The notes beneath the pieces are model-generated. The model saw nothing but the letters and a program-made list of their open reading frames with translations, ran no database searches and had not been told where the DNA came from. Below, one piece after another: positions 47,741-59,946 of a DNA stretch of 64,000 nt. The first letter of the stretch is position 1. The number at the start of each line of letters is the position of its first letter. The position numbers and the translations under genes are program-made. Source of the stretch: Rhizophagus clarus (taxonomy: Eukaryota > Glomeromycota > Glomeromycetes > Glomerales > Glomeraceae); the NCBI GenBank assembly GCA_015698045.1, contig BLAL01000182.1, positions 124,001 to 188,000 of the forward strand. Direction: 5' to 3'.

Positions 47741-48612
47741 TTTTAAAAATGTTTTGATATACACGATTTTTTAAGAAGTATTTTTTAAGAGGTGTATTAA
47801 TAATATAATAACAATTTAATTTTTATTTAATGTACAATTTTGTGATTTGAATATTTTGATTAAAACATGCATATATGATACTTTTAATGATTATAATGAT
47901 GAAAAACAGTAATAAATCAATATTTTAATTATATTTAATTGAAATAAAAAACTAAAATCAAACCAAAGAGGTATTGTCCGATTTATTTATAATGAATATT
48001 TTTACGACTTTTTACAAGCAAATAATCTCAAATTTTATTTTATCTTTCCCAATCTTAAAAATATATTTTTAATTTTTAATCATGCCTTGATGTCGATCTT
48101 CATCTATTCGCCCTGCAGTATGGCATCATCTGCAAACAAATGAATTAATTAGACAAAGAAGAAGAAGAAATAGACAATATTATGATACAGACAGGACAAG
48201 TCGTCAGGAATTTTGGTCTTTAGTTGCGAGAAGGTTCATATGCGTAATATTTTTATTTATTATAATGAAAAAAAATCTTAATTCAACTAATCTATTAAAT
48301 TGAATCAGAATAAATAACAAATTTTATACGAACTTCACTGGACAACAATGCAGCCAAAAGTGATGAAGTCTCGTTAGGGACTATCATGTAAATGAAAGAA
48401 AAATGATAAATAAAAGATATAAATGGAATATTAAACTAGATATAATTAAATATTATTTCATTTTTTTGATATTTAAAACTTTTATCTCTATCGTAATGGA
48501 GTCCCTGAGAGACCAGAAAGATGACTATGGACCTGTACAGGTGAAAGATACTATAAGCAATTTTGAACCAGATTTTGAGAAAGATCTGGTAATTAATTAT
48601 ATTGTAATAATA

Positions 48613-50668
48613 CCGTAAAATCTTGAATTTAAGCACCTACCAAATTTAAGCACCTCCATCACTTTCGCTGCAATGTTCACATAAACTAAAATTAAACATC
48701 CCTGAATTTAAGCACCCCTTATACCAAAAATAAAATGTGAGCGTCAGATTAAATAAATTTTTTTTTTAAAAAAAAAATAAAAAAAAAATTTTTGAGTTTA
48801 TAAAATGAACGAGTAAAATACTAAAATTAATTTAAAAGGAAAGAGTATGAGTTAAGAAATATTTCAGTATTTCTTTTCTTTTTGTGAATATATTGGACTT
48901 CTTAGATAGCCTGTTAAAGGTAAGTAATGGCGAACAAGCGTATTTTAAAAAAAATTTAAGTATTTTTAACTTTTTTTTTTCTTTTATTTTTAGATGTGAC
49001 ATTAAAACTTAAAATTATGCAGAAAATTTCGGCCATTAACCTTACTAAGAATACATGAAAAAGAAATTTATGTAGGAAATTTTTTATTTGAATTATTTAA
49101 ATCAAATTACTATTTAATTACTAACAATTTCAACGTCATCATCAAACTCTTCTAAATTTTCTTTTTCATACTCTGCAATCAATTTATCGATTTCTTCATA
49201 GACCATATCATCCTCTGATCTATCTAACAAATTTGAGATAGAACACTTTTTAAATGAATTGAAAATTATTTGATCTGAAACAGCATCCCAAGATCTTTTG
49301 ACCCATCTGCATACATCGCTAATTCTTGCTCTTTTTAAGTTACCTGCCGCGGTTACACCTGAACCACCTCTATTCATCCATTCATGCCATTCTTTTCGTA
49401 AATTATCTTTAAAAGGTTTGTTTATTGATACATCCAATGGTTGACATACACTAGTTAATCCCGCAGGGATAACAGCTAAATGAAAATTATGTTGCTTAAA
49501 TTTAATTTTAACACTTTCCTCCAAATGACCACGAAAAGAATCATAAACTATCATGGCAGATTCTTTTGATAAATTTTCTGACATCCAAATCCTAAACAAA
49601 AAATCTATATAATTTTTCATTAAATCTGAGGTCATCCATCCATTATCTTGGAACTAGCAAATAACACCTTTTGGAATAACTTCACCTCGAGGAAGTTGTT
49701 TACCCTTGAAAATACAAATTGGTGGATATTTCGTACCATCTAATAAGTAATTATAATAAATTTATTAGATTTGAATAAATATATATAAAAAAATAAAATT
49801 TAATACCTGCTGAACAAGTTAAAACTACGGTAAAATGATTTTTATCATTCCCAGTAGTACGAATATGTACTGTTTTATTACCTTTATTATTAACCGTCAT
49901 GTTTCCTGCCATATCAAACCACACAGGGGTTTCGTCCATATTGAAAATGTTATTCAAATCAAAATTATATTGTGTTCTCAGCCTTATAACAAACCGTCGA
50001 AATTCATCCAATTTTTGTTCTATATCTTCAGGCAGTTTTTGTGAAATTTTGGTTCTTCTTCTTAATGACAAACCAAATCGTTTCATAAAAGAATTAATTC
50101 AAGATAGATTCCCTTGAAATTCATACTCTCCTGCTGGATATAATGCTTGAATCACAGGTTCTTTGAGAATTTTACACATTTGTAATCTCATTGAAATATA
50201 ATTAACAGCAAACTCTTTTTTTCTTTATTCAATTATCCAGTTATACAAAAACTTTTCTGCTTCAGGATAAAAAACTTTTCTTCCTGGAGTTCCAGTACGT
50301 TTCTTTTTTTTGTTTTTCTCTTCCCAACTACTACTTTGTTTTATCCAGCTTCCTACCATTGGAGCATCTAAATTAAAATGCTTTGCCGCGGCATTTCTTC
50401 CATTTTCTTGAGCGTACTTAACTACTACTAGTTTTTCTTCAAGTGAATATGATGTACGCTGTCTTACACCTACTTTTTTCTGTGTCATTTTCAATAAAAA
50501 ATATTTTAAATCTCTATTAATATAAACGCGTAAAAAAATTTTTTTTTTAGGAGATAGAAGCGTGTAATGCTGATCAAAGATCTATAATAAATCAAAATTA
50601 AACACCCCTACCAATTTTTACAATCACGTGATTGTAAAAAAGGGGTGCTTAAATTTGAGATTTTATAG
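48613..50668 (-). mobile_element. Pogo/Tigger-type DNA transposon with TA duplication
   Basis: The ends are inverted: left CCGTAAAATCTTGAATTTAA, right (minus strand) CTATAAAATCTCAAATTTAA, both followed by GCACC. TA lies outside both ends (48611-48612, 50669-50670). AATTTAAGCACC or a close variant is repeated three times at the left end (to about 48720) and twice at the right, probably transposase-binding sites. It encodes one transposase on the minus strand. Confidence 0.9.
49114..50494 (-). pseudogene. Pogo/Tigger-like DDE transposase, three premature stops
   Basis: From ATG 50494: an N-terminal helix-turn-helix (RTSYSLEEKLVVVKYAQENG, AAAKHFNLDAPMVGSWIKQ), then the CENP-B-like second DNA-binding part (PVIQALYPAGEYEF), then the DDE_1 catalytic domain: NMDETPVWFDMAGN (first Asp), MIVYDSFRGH (second Asp), CQPLDVSINKPFK (third Asp), ending EEFDDDVEIVSN. 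An intron of about 64 nt (near 49742-49806, GTATTA...TTATTAG) removes a frame break. In-frame stops at about 50225 (TAA), 50098 (TGA) and 49656 (TAG) inactivate it; otherwise the frame is whole, so loss is recent. Length fits the family. Confidence 0.9.
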
Positions 50669-50779
50669 TAATTTTTATAAATAATATTTACATTCACATT
50701 GTAAATTTGTGAATTTCTTAGAAACACGTCATGATCGTAAGAGGAGAAGAAACTTGCTTACGTATTGTAAAAGATAACT

Positions 50780-52865
50780 TTATTTTAATTTTTTTTTAAA
50801 TTTATATTTATAAGTGAGTAATGAGGCCCAGTCCATATTAAATATTGGCTGAAAACTCACATTTTTTTTTGGGCTGTGATTGATACTGACATTCACGTCA
50901 TACAGCCTGAGTACTATTTTTTTTTTATAAAATAGTAGCAAACAAGTATTAAATGTGTAATTTTTTTTAACAAGTTATAATATAAATAGAATTTTCATTA
51001 AAAATGAACTTTATTATTTACTTTCTAACATTTTTAATTGAGAAATGAATTATGCAATATAATTTTATTAAAAATTTTCTAATGCGTAAATTAATAAAAA
51101 TATTTTTTTAGGTTTTACTCAATTCATATACTTTGTAAATTTTTAAATTACATATAAAATGGTTTTGATCAGCAGTCAAGAAATTAATGTCTCAGCCTAT
51201 TTATAATTGTTGCTGTATATACTCATAAAAGGAAATTGTAATAATATAATTCGTCTAATTTTTCACTTCGTGCATACCTGAATTTAACAAATGTGTATAT
51301 CTTTCCATGTGGAAGAAATTTAGCTCACGTAATACGCAATGTTTTCATTAATTTTATATAAATGATCAATTTTAGTTTTTTTTAAAAAATAATTTCGCTG
51401 ACTTTTATTTGAGTCTAATATTTTTTTTTTTTCCTCTTTTTTTTTTTTTTTTTTTTTTTTTCTCTTTTTGAGTTTGATATATCAGATTCTCAAAAGGGAG
51501 AATATATTGCCAGTATTTGCATACCTTTTCCCAGTCCTTCTAAATTAAAGGTCAAAACTTGTTCATACACCTTTTGATCATTATTGATAAGGGTGATTAT
51601 CAGTTTCTTGATTCTAGCAATCATTTCCGACTGGAAGTTTGATAACTAGAGGTGATCGATTCAATCATACTGAATTTAGATCTTATCTTTCAATTTAATT
51701 AATCTTTAATGAGATACATAAGTCACGATACCTGCACTGATTCCTGTCCTTCTGGAATTTATAGGATGAATTTGAAGATCGGCTAATGCTCAAGTATACT
51801 TTTTATTAATTAATTTCTTTGAAAGACATTTTCGCTGATGCAATTTGTACGAGAACAAAGTTGCCTCTGGAACGCCAGGCATTTGTCTAAAGGCCTATGA
51901 CCTGATTGTCCCTCACCCATTTATATTGTCAGGCAATGCTACCTAACATTGGGAATGAATGGATAGAGATACTTCGTGTGATAACCTTCTCAAGGCCATT
52001 CTAGTACCACAAGTTGCACACTGTACATGTAAGTATTTTGTTTGTTTTCTTTAACTCCATACCAACTGTAGATGTTTAGCGAGTAGTTTAATCCCTAACC
52101 CTTAGACCCGTAAGGGTTGGTAGATTGCATTGCACTCTATAGCCTGCCAATTAATGGGTTTTTATCCACGTTTGCCCATTTAAATATAATTAAACAAGGC
52201 TGTCATTCGTTCAGACACAATACATTCATTTGTTGAAAAAGGTATAATTGTTTAATAGGAGTTCGCTCTTTCTGGCAATTATGGTGGATTCAAAAATGGA
52301 ACAAAATTACAAACAATAATAATTTAGTTAATGCGAATTTCAGGCCAAAGAGCAAGGGTATCTTGTTGTATCCTAATGTTCAAAGATTTTGGTAATGATA
52401 GATCTGCAGTTGTAAAGGGTTAACTTCAGGGGAAATCATATCTGATTTTTGAGTACTCGACTTACAAACAGAACTGAAATTTCATTATCAACTTTTCTCT
52501 CTGCATCACATTCTTTCTCTTTTTTCTTACCTTCTTTACCTTCTTCAATATGTTTTATTATTTTTGATATTTTTGATTTCTATTTTAATTATTATATTTA
52601 TTATATTAATTTTATATACTTATTAGTTATATTTATGTAAGAAATCTACATGTATTTCCTTCAGTGAAAAATAAAACAAATTATCAACCCTAAATTATCC
52701 CATTCATCTATATATTCATCAATCCATTTTGCTTTATATACCTATAAACTTATTAGCGTGATGATATTCCGTTGGGTTAATTCTGTACTTGGAAAAATAT
52801 CTTGCAAGAGTACCTGCTTATAATTGTGTTGAAAAAGAAGTTCACAAAAAAACATGCCATATAAA
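50780..52865. other. No gene recognised
   Basis: AT-rich DNA with a long T-run (51420-51465). 51480-52440 is less AT-rich and may be an old repeat or LTR, but no ends, domain or target duplication can be shown. 52449-52640 is T-rich. Confidence 0.35.
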
Positions 52866-52869
52866 AATT

Positions 52870-52980
52870 AAGATCAACATAAGTTTAACATACACTCAAC
52901 ACAAATAATGAAATTTGGCCAAAATTGACAAATTTTTTACCAGAATTATCAACACAAATTGAACACAAATTCAATCATAT
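52870..52980. mobile_element. Decayed copy of the 208-bp foldback family
   Basis: Inverted relative to 47600: CACTCAACACAAATAATGAA, GGCCAAAATTGACAAATTTT, then TCAACACAAATTGAACACAA. No SANT-like relic was recognised next to this copy. The stretch 52980-53490 shows no gene. Confidence 0.6.
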
Positions 52981-53490
52981 CACAAAACAAATCTGCAATA
53001 CGTCAAAAATTTATTTACGTCAAAAAAAATTAATTGCAGCATACTATCATGATTATTTAAATAAGAAAATTTCGCTTATTCTTGATTTATTTAATTTGTT
53101 TATATTTTGTAAGATAAATAAATAACAATTTTTGTAAAGATGAAAATGTTAATCTTGTTATCAGCTTGCAGTTATTACCAGTTTGCATATTTATCTATTA
53201 TATAATATTTTTTTTATCATATACTTTAAGAAAACCAATGGTTCTATCAATACCAATTACTTTCATATATTGTAGAGAACTGAAAACATCAAAAAATTTC
53301 AAATTTCTGATACTTTTCTCTAATTTTTTGATTTTTCAAACATATGCAAATATTCGTTTTTGACCTTAAAACATATGAATCATAAAATATTCAATTTGGC
53401 CAAAATCTCTTCTTCTTGCTGATCATCGATAGTTAGATTAATCTATAATAAAATTTATGTTTAATATTTAAATAAGAATAATTATAAATA

Positions 53491-53647
53491 TGGGGTCTTT
53501 GCAATAGAAAGGTACGAAACTCAAAAAAAAATAAAAATTTAATTAATATTAAATTTACACTTATTTTAGTATAAAAAACATAATTAGCATATAAAGTAAA
53601 TTTAAAATTTTTTTTGAGTTTCGTACCTTTCTATTGCAAAGACCCCA
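53491..53647. mobile_element. 157-bp palindromic MITE, copy 3
   Basis: Best preserved copy: both ends carry TGGGGTCTTTGCAATAGAAA perfectly. TA at 53489-53490 and 53648-53649. It lies immediately beyond the 3' end of the Tnp2 relic. Confidence 0.9.
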
Positions 53648-53659
53648 TATAATAGTCAA

Positions 53660-56545
53660 TTTCTTACAGCGGCACAATAATCATTTTGACTACTATCATT
53701 TTCATTTTTCCACCATTTAGAAGATATAATATTGCCATCCTTTGTACGAAGTTTCCTACTTTATATAACTTTCTTCAATGTCCTAAATAATGAATAATAA
53801 TATTACATCCGTAAAAGTATTCAAAATAAATAAATATACAATGTAAAGTAGTTATAAAAAATAATTACTCTAATATTCCTGGTGTTTTGGAATATAGTTG
53901 CATAGCATTGCTTTAATTTCATAGTTTCATTTTTTGTTAGTTTACAACTAATACATGGAGAATAAAATTCATACATCCTATCATATACATCACTAGAAAT
54001 TACCCTATGTGGTGGCCATATTTTTTCCTTTTCTTTGAAATTAGAAAAAACTTTTTTGTCATACTTTGGTAATAATTGTAGATACTTGAACCTTTCTATA
54101 GCAACACATTATTAAACAAATTCACATATGGCAGTTTTTGAGAGCTAACAAGTGGAATTAACATTCCACATCAGAAACTGCCAAAATCTGTAACAAGGAC
54201 TAAGATTTTCAATACAATCTCCTATGTGCAACAAGTAATGAAAAGAAATTAAATATGCCAGCAATCTTTCACCTTCTAACCCGTATAAACTATGATTATA
54301 AAAAGTCATGTTATTAATATAAAAAAAAAAAATAAGAAAAATAAAGTTACCTTGTGTAATGGTTATAAAATTATATTAATAAATTTCAGATTTTATTTAA
54401 ATCTTTAAGATCTATTCAAGGTTAAATACATAACTGAACAGCTTTAACAAAATTTGACCATCCTAAAAAATAATTATTATTTTAATAAGCTTTCTATAAT
54501 ATTAATTTTTAATAATTAATCCTGCTTTATTACATTTGTGACAACCTTCCTTTTAACAATAGTAAAGAAAACAAAATAATCCAATTTGACCATTCCACAG
54601 CTTTGAACCCAGCTGAATATTTAACAATATTACGTGAAGGACGTTCAATATCAGATGGCATATTAGATCTATTTTTTTCCGTGATTTCACCAATTTCAAC
54701 CCATGTTTTAGAATTTATTGTATAATTATTTGAATTTCATTCATCATTTTTTGGATAGAATTTTCTTATCCAATGTCAGAACATATGAGGTGCGATATTT
54801 TCAAAAAAAAGGTGCATTATATTCACTGGGAATGAACGAGGAAATTTTAAAGAAGATAATTCAAATAATATACTCTTTCCTTTAACTCCTATTTTTTTTA
54901 TTAAACAAGATTTTAAAATTACAGAAAAATATTAATCTTATTAAGAATTTATTATAAATATCAAACCAACCACAGTTACATATGTGAGTTTCTCTATGAT
55001 CTCTTTTCAAATGTTCAATTTCATTTATGCTGATCAGCATTTCATTATGTGTTTGGATTGGCAATTGTTTAGGATCAATGCCCTGTTGTAATGAATAATA
55101 TACATGCCTATTCGTTTCATTTAAAGTTTCTTGAAGATTACAGAATCTGCAACCCGAATATGAATTATATCTTGTTAAACATAAAACTTTTGAAAGAGCA
55201 GGTAGATCTTCAGTCCAAGCCAATATGTGAGCACGTAAAGTAAAGTTTTCTTTTTTATTTCCATTATAGCATGATATTCCATCTGTATATGTAAAAATAT
55301 AATCAATAACATTTTTATTAATTATTATTTTTCATGTTATTTTAATGTACCTTGTAACATTTTCATTTCTTGGATTAATGGATAAAGAAATGAATTAAAA
55401 TCTTGAGGTTGTTTCGACCCTAGGATTATTAATGTTACCATTAAATTTTCTTTTTTTACCCTTAATTTTTGAGGCAAATTATTATTTATAAAAAGGAATA
55501 CCTAACAATTATCAGTTTTTTGTCGAAATATTTGATAACCGTCACAAGATGCAGTAAAGGCTATATCTCTAGGATCAGAAAAATAGCCATTATCTAATAG
55601 TTCCTTATATATTTGCCCATCAAAAATATCACCTATATCCCCATGAACAAGGTCTCTTATATTATTAGTATAGTTATACCTATATAATAACTCTTCGGAT
55701 CTTTTAGAGTTTTTAAATTGAAGCTTTAAGCGCTCAATTATAGAGATAAAAGGTAAATTTTTTCTTGATTTGCCATTACTATAATATCGATCCTCTTTGC
55801 AAAATTTACATTTTCTTTCATTTTCTAAAATTCTTACAAAAGCACAACATGAATTGACGCACATATCATATATTTTTGGTTCAATTCCTACTATTGAACC
55901 AAGTATTTTTTTTATTTTATTAAAGCTCATTTTATTTTTATTGAAAACTTTATATATTATTAAATGCAGCTTCGGAAAAATTAAAATTTGATTTTACGTA
56001 TAAAAGCCTTAATCCTTCAAGCAATTCGTCAGAAATAATTATACTATCTAAAAAATTTATCATTATTGTTAACAAATAGTTAATATATTTAAATACTATT
56101 AATAATTTATTTGGAGTTCACCTTTTTCGTTATCAGTATTAAAATTTATGTTATCAGCGTTATCAAATTCTGATTCATTTTGAGAATCAGAGATTGAATC
56201 GTTTTCATAATTATTGTTTTCTTCATTTTCAAAACCAAAATCATCATCAGTTTCTTCCAGATCTTCACTATCACTCATCTTCATATATAATCGTTCATTT
56301 TTTTTATCGTTATCACTTGTTTCCATGAACGATCATTTGTTTTTTTCTTCACGTAAGTTTTCTTCATACAAATATTCCACTTCAGAATAATAAGGATTTT
56401 TTTCTGAATAAAGTTTTTGGTATTCATCTTCTAGAGTTTGTGCCTTTTCTTCTTCTAACAAGTGTCAAGCTACTGTTGTTCTATGTACTGATCTTTCTTC
56501 ACTATTTGATAAATTTAAACAATATTTACATTTACACAGAGGCAT
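53660..56545 (-). pseudogene. Tnp2/CACTA-type transposase relic
   Basis: Minus-strand fragments in order from ATG 56545: MPLCKCKYCLNLSNSEERS, an acidic region (SDSEDLEETDDDFGFENEEN, 56326-56100), then 55930-55500 with CVNSCCAFVRILENERKCKF and SCDGYQIFRQKTDNC, a joined piece with VFLFINNNLPQKLRVKKENL and LGSKQPQDFNSFLYPLIQEM (55500-55370), ILAWTEDLPALSKVLCLTRY with SGCRFCN (55223-55110), FPVNIMHLFFENIAPHMF (about 54770-54840), DIERPSRNIVKYSAGFKAVE (about 54580-54660), LLHIGDCIENLSP (about 54220) and VYDRMYEFYSPCISCKLTKN (about 53930-54000). This follows the order of Tnp2 transposase (Transposase_21) and its C-terminal region. Stops and shifts throughout; element ends not found. Confidence 0.75.
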
Positions 56546-56559
56546 ATTTTTAATTAGAA

Positions 56560-57105
56560 AAAATATATTTATTTAATGGTTTTGTTTTATTTAATAAAGT
56601 TTTTATTTTTTCGAAATGTACAATTTGTTAGTACTTACTTTGAATTCAATTTCTTTATATAATATATATTTGAATAAAATTATGGGCTGGAATCCAGGTT
56701 TCTTGGCTTAATTGACTTAAATGTCGTTCTGAAGGTATTGATTGTATGTATCATCTGTTATAGAATAGTGGTATTTTGGGCTATGATATTACAGCCGCAA
56801 TATTGCAATTCTGCACAATTTAGCTATGTTTCGCTTAATATAAGCCAAATTTTAGAAAACAAATTTGAATATAATATTAGTATACTTTTATATATATATT
56901 GATTTATTTTTATTTTGTGACAGAAGTAAGATCAGCCATGGTTGGGCTGAGTGGCGTGGCTATGGCCAACTTTTGTGAATCATTTTAGTAACCTAGTTTT
57001 CTGGAGATTTTGCGATCATTAAATAACATGGATATTTATTTGAACATATTTTTTTAATTGCATTTCTCTATGAATTAAATTGTTAAGTAAAAAAAATAGT
57101 ATAAA
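56560..57105. other. No gene seen
   Basis: Upstream side of the Tnp2 relic. Contains CAATTCTGCACAATTT-type sequence near 56808, faintly echoed at 62030, and no coding signal. Confidence 0.35.
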
Positions 57106-57109
57106 GTAC

Positions 57110-57240
57110 GAACATGAATTTCGTGTTGAATTTTGTGTTCAATTTGTGTTGATAATATTGGTAAAAAATTTGTTAATTTTGGTTAAATTTAGTTATTTAT
57201 GTTGAATTTGTGTTAAACTTATGTTGATCTTAATTTATTA
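57110..57240. mobile_element. Decayed copy of the 208-bp foldback family
   Basis: Contains GTGTTCAATTTGTGTTGATA, TTTGTTAATTTTGGTTAAAT and GTTGAATTTGTGTTAAACTT. It lies about 250 bp upstream of the S4 promoter block. Confidence 0.6.
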
Positions 57241-57479
57241 CATTGTATGCATAGTTTCAAATTTATGATGACGCGCATGATTTTTTATTAAATTTGTGAT
57301 GATTAAATTATGAAGTGCATAATTTTTTATAATAGTAATTACATTTAAAAAAATGTAAAATGCAATGTAATAAGTGATTTTGATTTTCTTTGATTTTAAC
57401 GTGATATCTATATTTAAAAACAATTAGATTACGTACGCGTGAGGTCTTTTAATGATGATTCAACTATTCTAATTGCGAA

Positions 57480-58178
57480 TTCAAAAAGGTATATTGTTCG
57501 AATTTTATTTATAAAGTGACATTTTATGTATAAACCTTTAATTTGATTTTTAATTCATAAAAATGCCTCGCCAAGCTTGCCAACATCATTCATGATTAAG
57601 TAGACTTGAACTGATATGCTGGCATGATCTGATGATGAATCTGCTAATCGATGAATGAATGAGGAGAAACTATGAGTACCACAGTGCTTATAGTAGGAGT
57701 CAGATGGAATTCTGAGAGTCTGTCTCTCAAAGGTTTATATGCGTAATATTTTATATTATATGTTCTTTAAAAAAAAAATTCAAATTCAAATAATTTATTT
57801 ATGTGAATTCAGAATAAATAACTGGTACAATACAAATTTTATGGGAAATTAATGCAGCCAAAAATTTAGAAATCTCGTAAGAGATTATAAAGTAAGTAAA
57901 AAAAAATCAATATAAATTGAATTTATTTGTCTTACCATTTTTTTTTTTAATATTTAGAATTTCTGCCTCTACCGAAATGGTGTTCTAGACAGATCCAGAA
58001 GGTGTCTATAGTCGCGTACTGAAGAAATGTCTTATAACTTATTTAGAACCTGATTTTGGGAGAAAGATGGTAATTATAATAAGGATTTCTATCTTTAATT
58101 TTTATATTTACATTCTAAATTTATTTAAAATTTTTAGAAACAGACCATAAGTGCAGGAGAAGAAGAAATCTTCTGTAG
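57480..58178 (+). pseudogene. SANT/Myb-like gene relic, copy S4 (all four exons)
   Basis: Promoter block 57486-57535 (GGTATATTGTTCGAATTTTA, AAAGTGACATTTTA). From ATG 57563: MPRQACQHHS, stop, a shifted piece CWHDLMMNLLIDE, stop, MRRNYEYHSAYSRSQMEF, stop, ESVSQRFIC, donor GTAATA. Exon 2 (about 57813-57894) INNWYNTNFMGN, stop, CSQKFRNLVRDYK, donor GTAAGT. Exon 3 (58959-independent; about 57958-58069) NFCLYRNGVLDRSRRCL, stop, SRTEEMSYNLFRT, stop, FWEKD. Exon 4 (about 58139-58178) TDHKCRRRRNLL, stop. Exon order and phases match copy S3, without the Tigger. Confidence 0.6.
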
Positions 58179-58583
58179 AAATATTTTTATGAGTAGCGAG
58201 GCCTACCAAAATTTGACTTGTTAATCATTTTTTTTAAACAGTATTTTATTTTAAAAATTATATTTTAATAAATTTTTTTATTCTTTTATCTAAACATACC
58301 TTTTTCCATTCTTCTTTTGAAATAATATACTATTCTCGTCTTTTCCAATTTATTTTGGGCATGAATTTTTTTTTTCCTAAATCATATATGTACTGATATA
58401 TATTAGTGTGACTAATAGCTTAGATATTAGGTTCTGGTAGTCTGAATAATATTACATATATCGGTATATATATATATATGGAAAATAAAATAAAATTATA
58501 TTCTTTAATACATTTTTCATCATCATAAGTTATGCAAATTTGTAATGAAATATTTCGTATCTTAAGACGGATCATTTTTAAAA

Positions 58584-58711
58584 ATGTGATGCATTATAGA
58601 TTATATTCATAGTATAATATATTGATTTAATATACCATATCCATACAATGTGATGCATTATAGATTATATTTATAGTATAATATATTGATTTAATATACC
58701 GTATCCATTAT
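58584..58711. repeat. 64-bp tandem duplication
   Basis: ATGTGATGCATTATAGATTA to TATACCATATCCATACA occurs at 58584-58647 and again from 58648 with few changes; shorter relatives (TTTAATATACCGTATCCAT) follow to about 58760, and CAGTATAC-type motifs to 59000. No gene. Confidence 0.8.
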
Positions 58712-59946
58712 CTACAGTAAAATAAATAATACGTTATAAACGTATGAATTTAATATACCGTATCCATAGTTTGCAAACTGTATGCAACATACTGATATAC
58801 AGTAAAAATATGTTTATATTATATACATTATAAATGTATGAATTCAAAATACCGTATCATACAGTATATTCACTGTATACTTTATTACATTTTTTATTAT
58901 TAGTATTTTGCGAACAGTATACTTAATACTGATATGCAGTATATAAAATTGCGAACAGTATCAAAGATACGCATATACAGTATACAAACAGTATACATAA
59001 TTTTTATAAGGAAAGGTAAAGGTAAAAACAAGAAGAAAGCTAAACACTCTATAACTGACATTATAGAAAAAGCCTTTACAACTAGTAGTTTTACAGACTA
59101 AGACTATATAAAAACTTCCTTTACCATCATCTTTCTTATCCAACCTGACCTTGACTTTAATGAATCTTTAACGTCTATACCTGCTTCATTTAATAAAGAA
59201 AAAAGAACTAAAACGCAAGATAATGAGGCTTCTCACGTCATTACTAAATATCAAGCTCCTTTTAGATGCAACTTTGTTCAAGATATTCTTATATACAATG
59301 GATAGCATAAATTAAGCACCATTTTTAAAGTTAATTTATGATATAAATTATAAATACCAGTATAATAAATTTATATTTATTTTAAATATACGATTTAAAA
59401 CAACATTTTAAAGCATTTTTTTATTTAATTAATAATACAATTTTGTAAAAATCACTTAGTTTATAAAAAAGTGAATTTTCAACTTTTTAACTAAGACAGA
59501 TACAACAAAATAAATGCCAAAATCTGATTCTTTGAGTCATAAATAAGTTAAGTTCCAAAAATCTTAAAGATTAAATCATTAGTTATTAAGAAAATAAACT
59601 TTAAAAATCATGTAGATCAGTAGATCATTAAAAAATCAAAAATTTACTATAAAATTCATATTTTTTTAGTAATCTACATGATTTTTAAAGTTTATTTTCT
59701 TAATAACTAATGATTCAATCTTTAAGATTTTTGGAACTTAATCTATTTATGACTCAAAGAATCAGATTCTGGTATTTATTTTGTTGTATCTATCTTAATT
59801 AAAAAGTTAAAAATTCACTTTTTTATAAATTAAGTGATTTTTACAAAATTGTATTATTAATTAAATAGAAAAATGCTTTTAAAATGTTGTTTTAAGTCTC
59901 ATCTTTAAAATAAATATAAATTTATTATGCTGGTATTTATAATTTA

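Larger units (their letters stand above)
47930..50777 (+). pseudogene. SANT/Myb-like gene relic, copy S3, split by a Tigger
   Basis: Promoter block at 47970-48015 (AGAGGTATTGTCCGATTTAT). Exon 1 from ATG 48082: SSSIRPAVWHHLQTNELI, RQRRRRNRQYYDTDRTSR, QEFWSLVARRFIC, then GTAATA. Exon 2 (about 48316-48389) INNKFYTNFTGQQCSQK, two stops, SLVRDYH, then GTAAAT. Exon 3 (about 48480-48590) LYRNGVPERPER. Exon 4 (50722-50777) TRHDRKRRRNLLTYCKR, stop. The Trp spacing and CSQKWxxLVRDYH-like consensus fit the SANT/Myb-like fold. A 2.06-kb pogo-type element lies in intron 3. Stops make it non-functional. Confidence 0.6.

Noticed and set aside
52080..52150. Possible tRNA or other small RNA gene (CCCTAACCCTTAGACCCGTA nearby)
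   Set aside because: No clover-leaf, no A/B box pair that I can align. A covariance-model scan would settle it.
51480..52440. Solo LTR
   Set aside because: No matching TG...CA ends or target duplication could be found.
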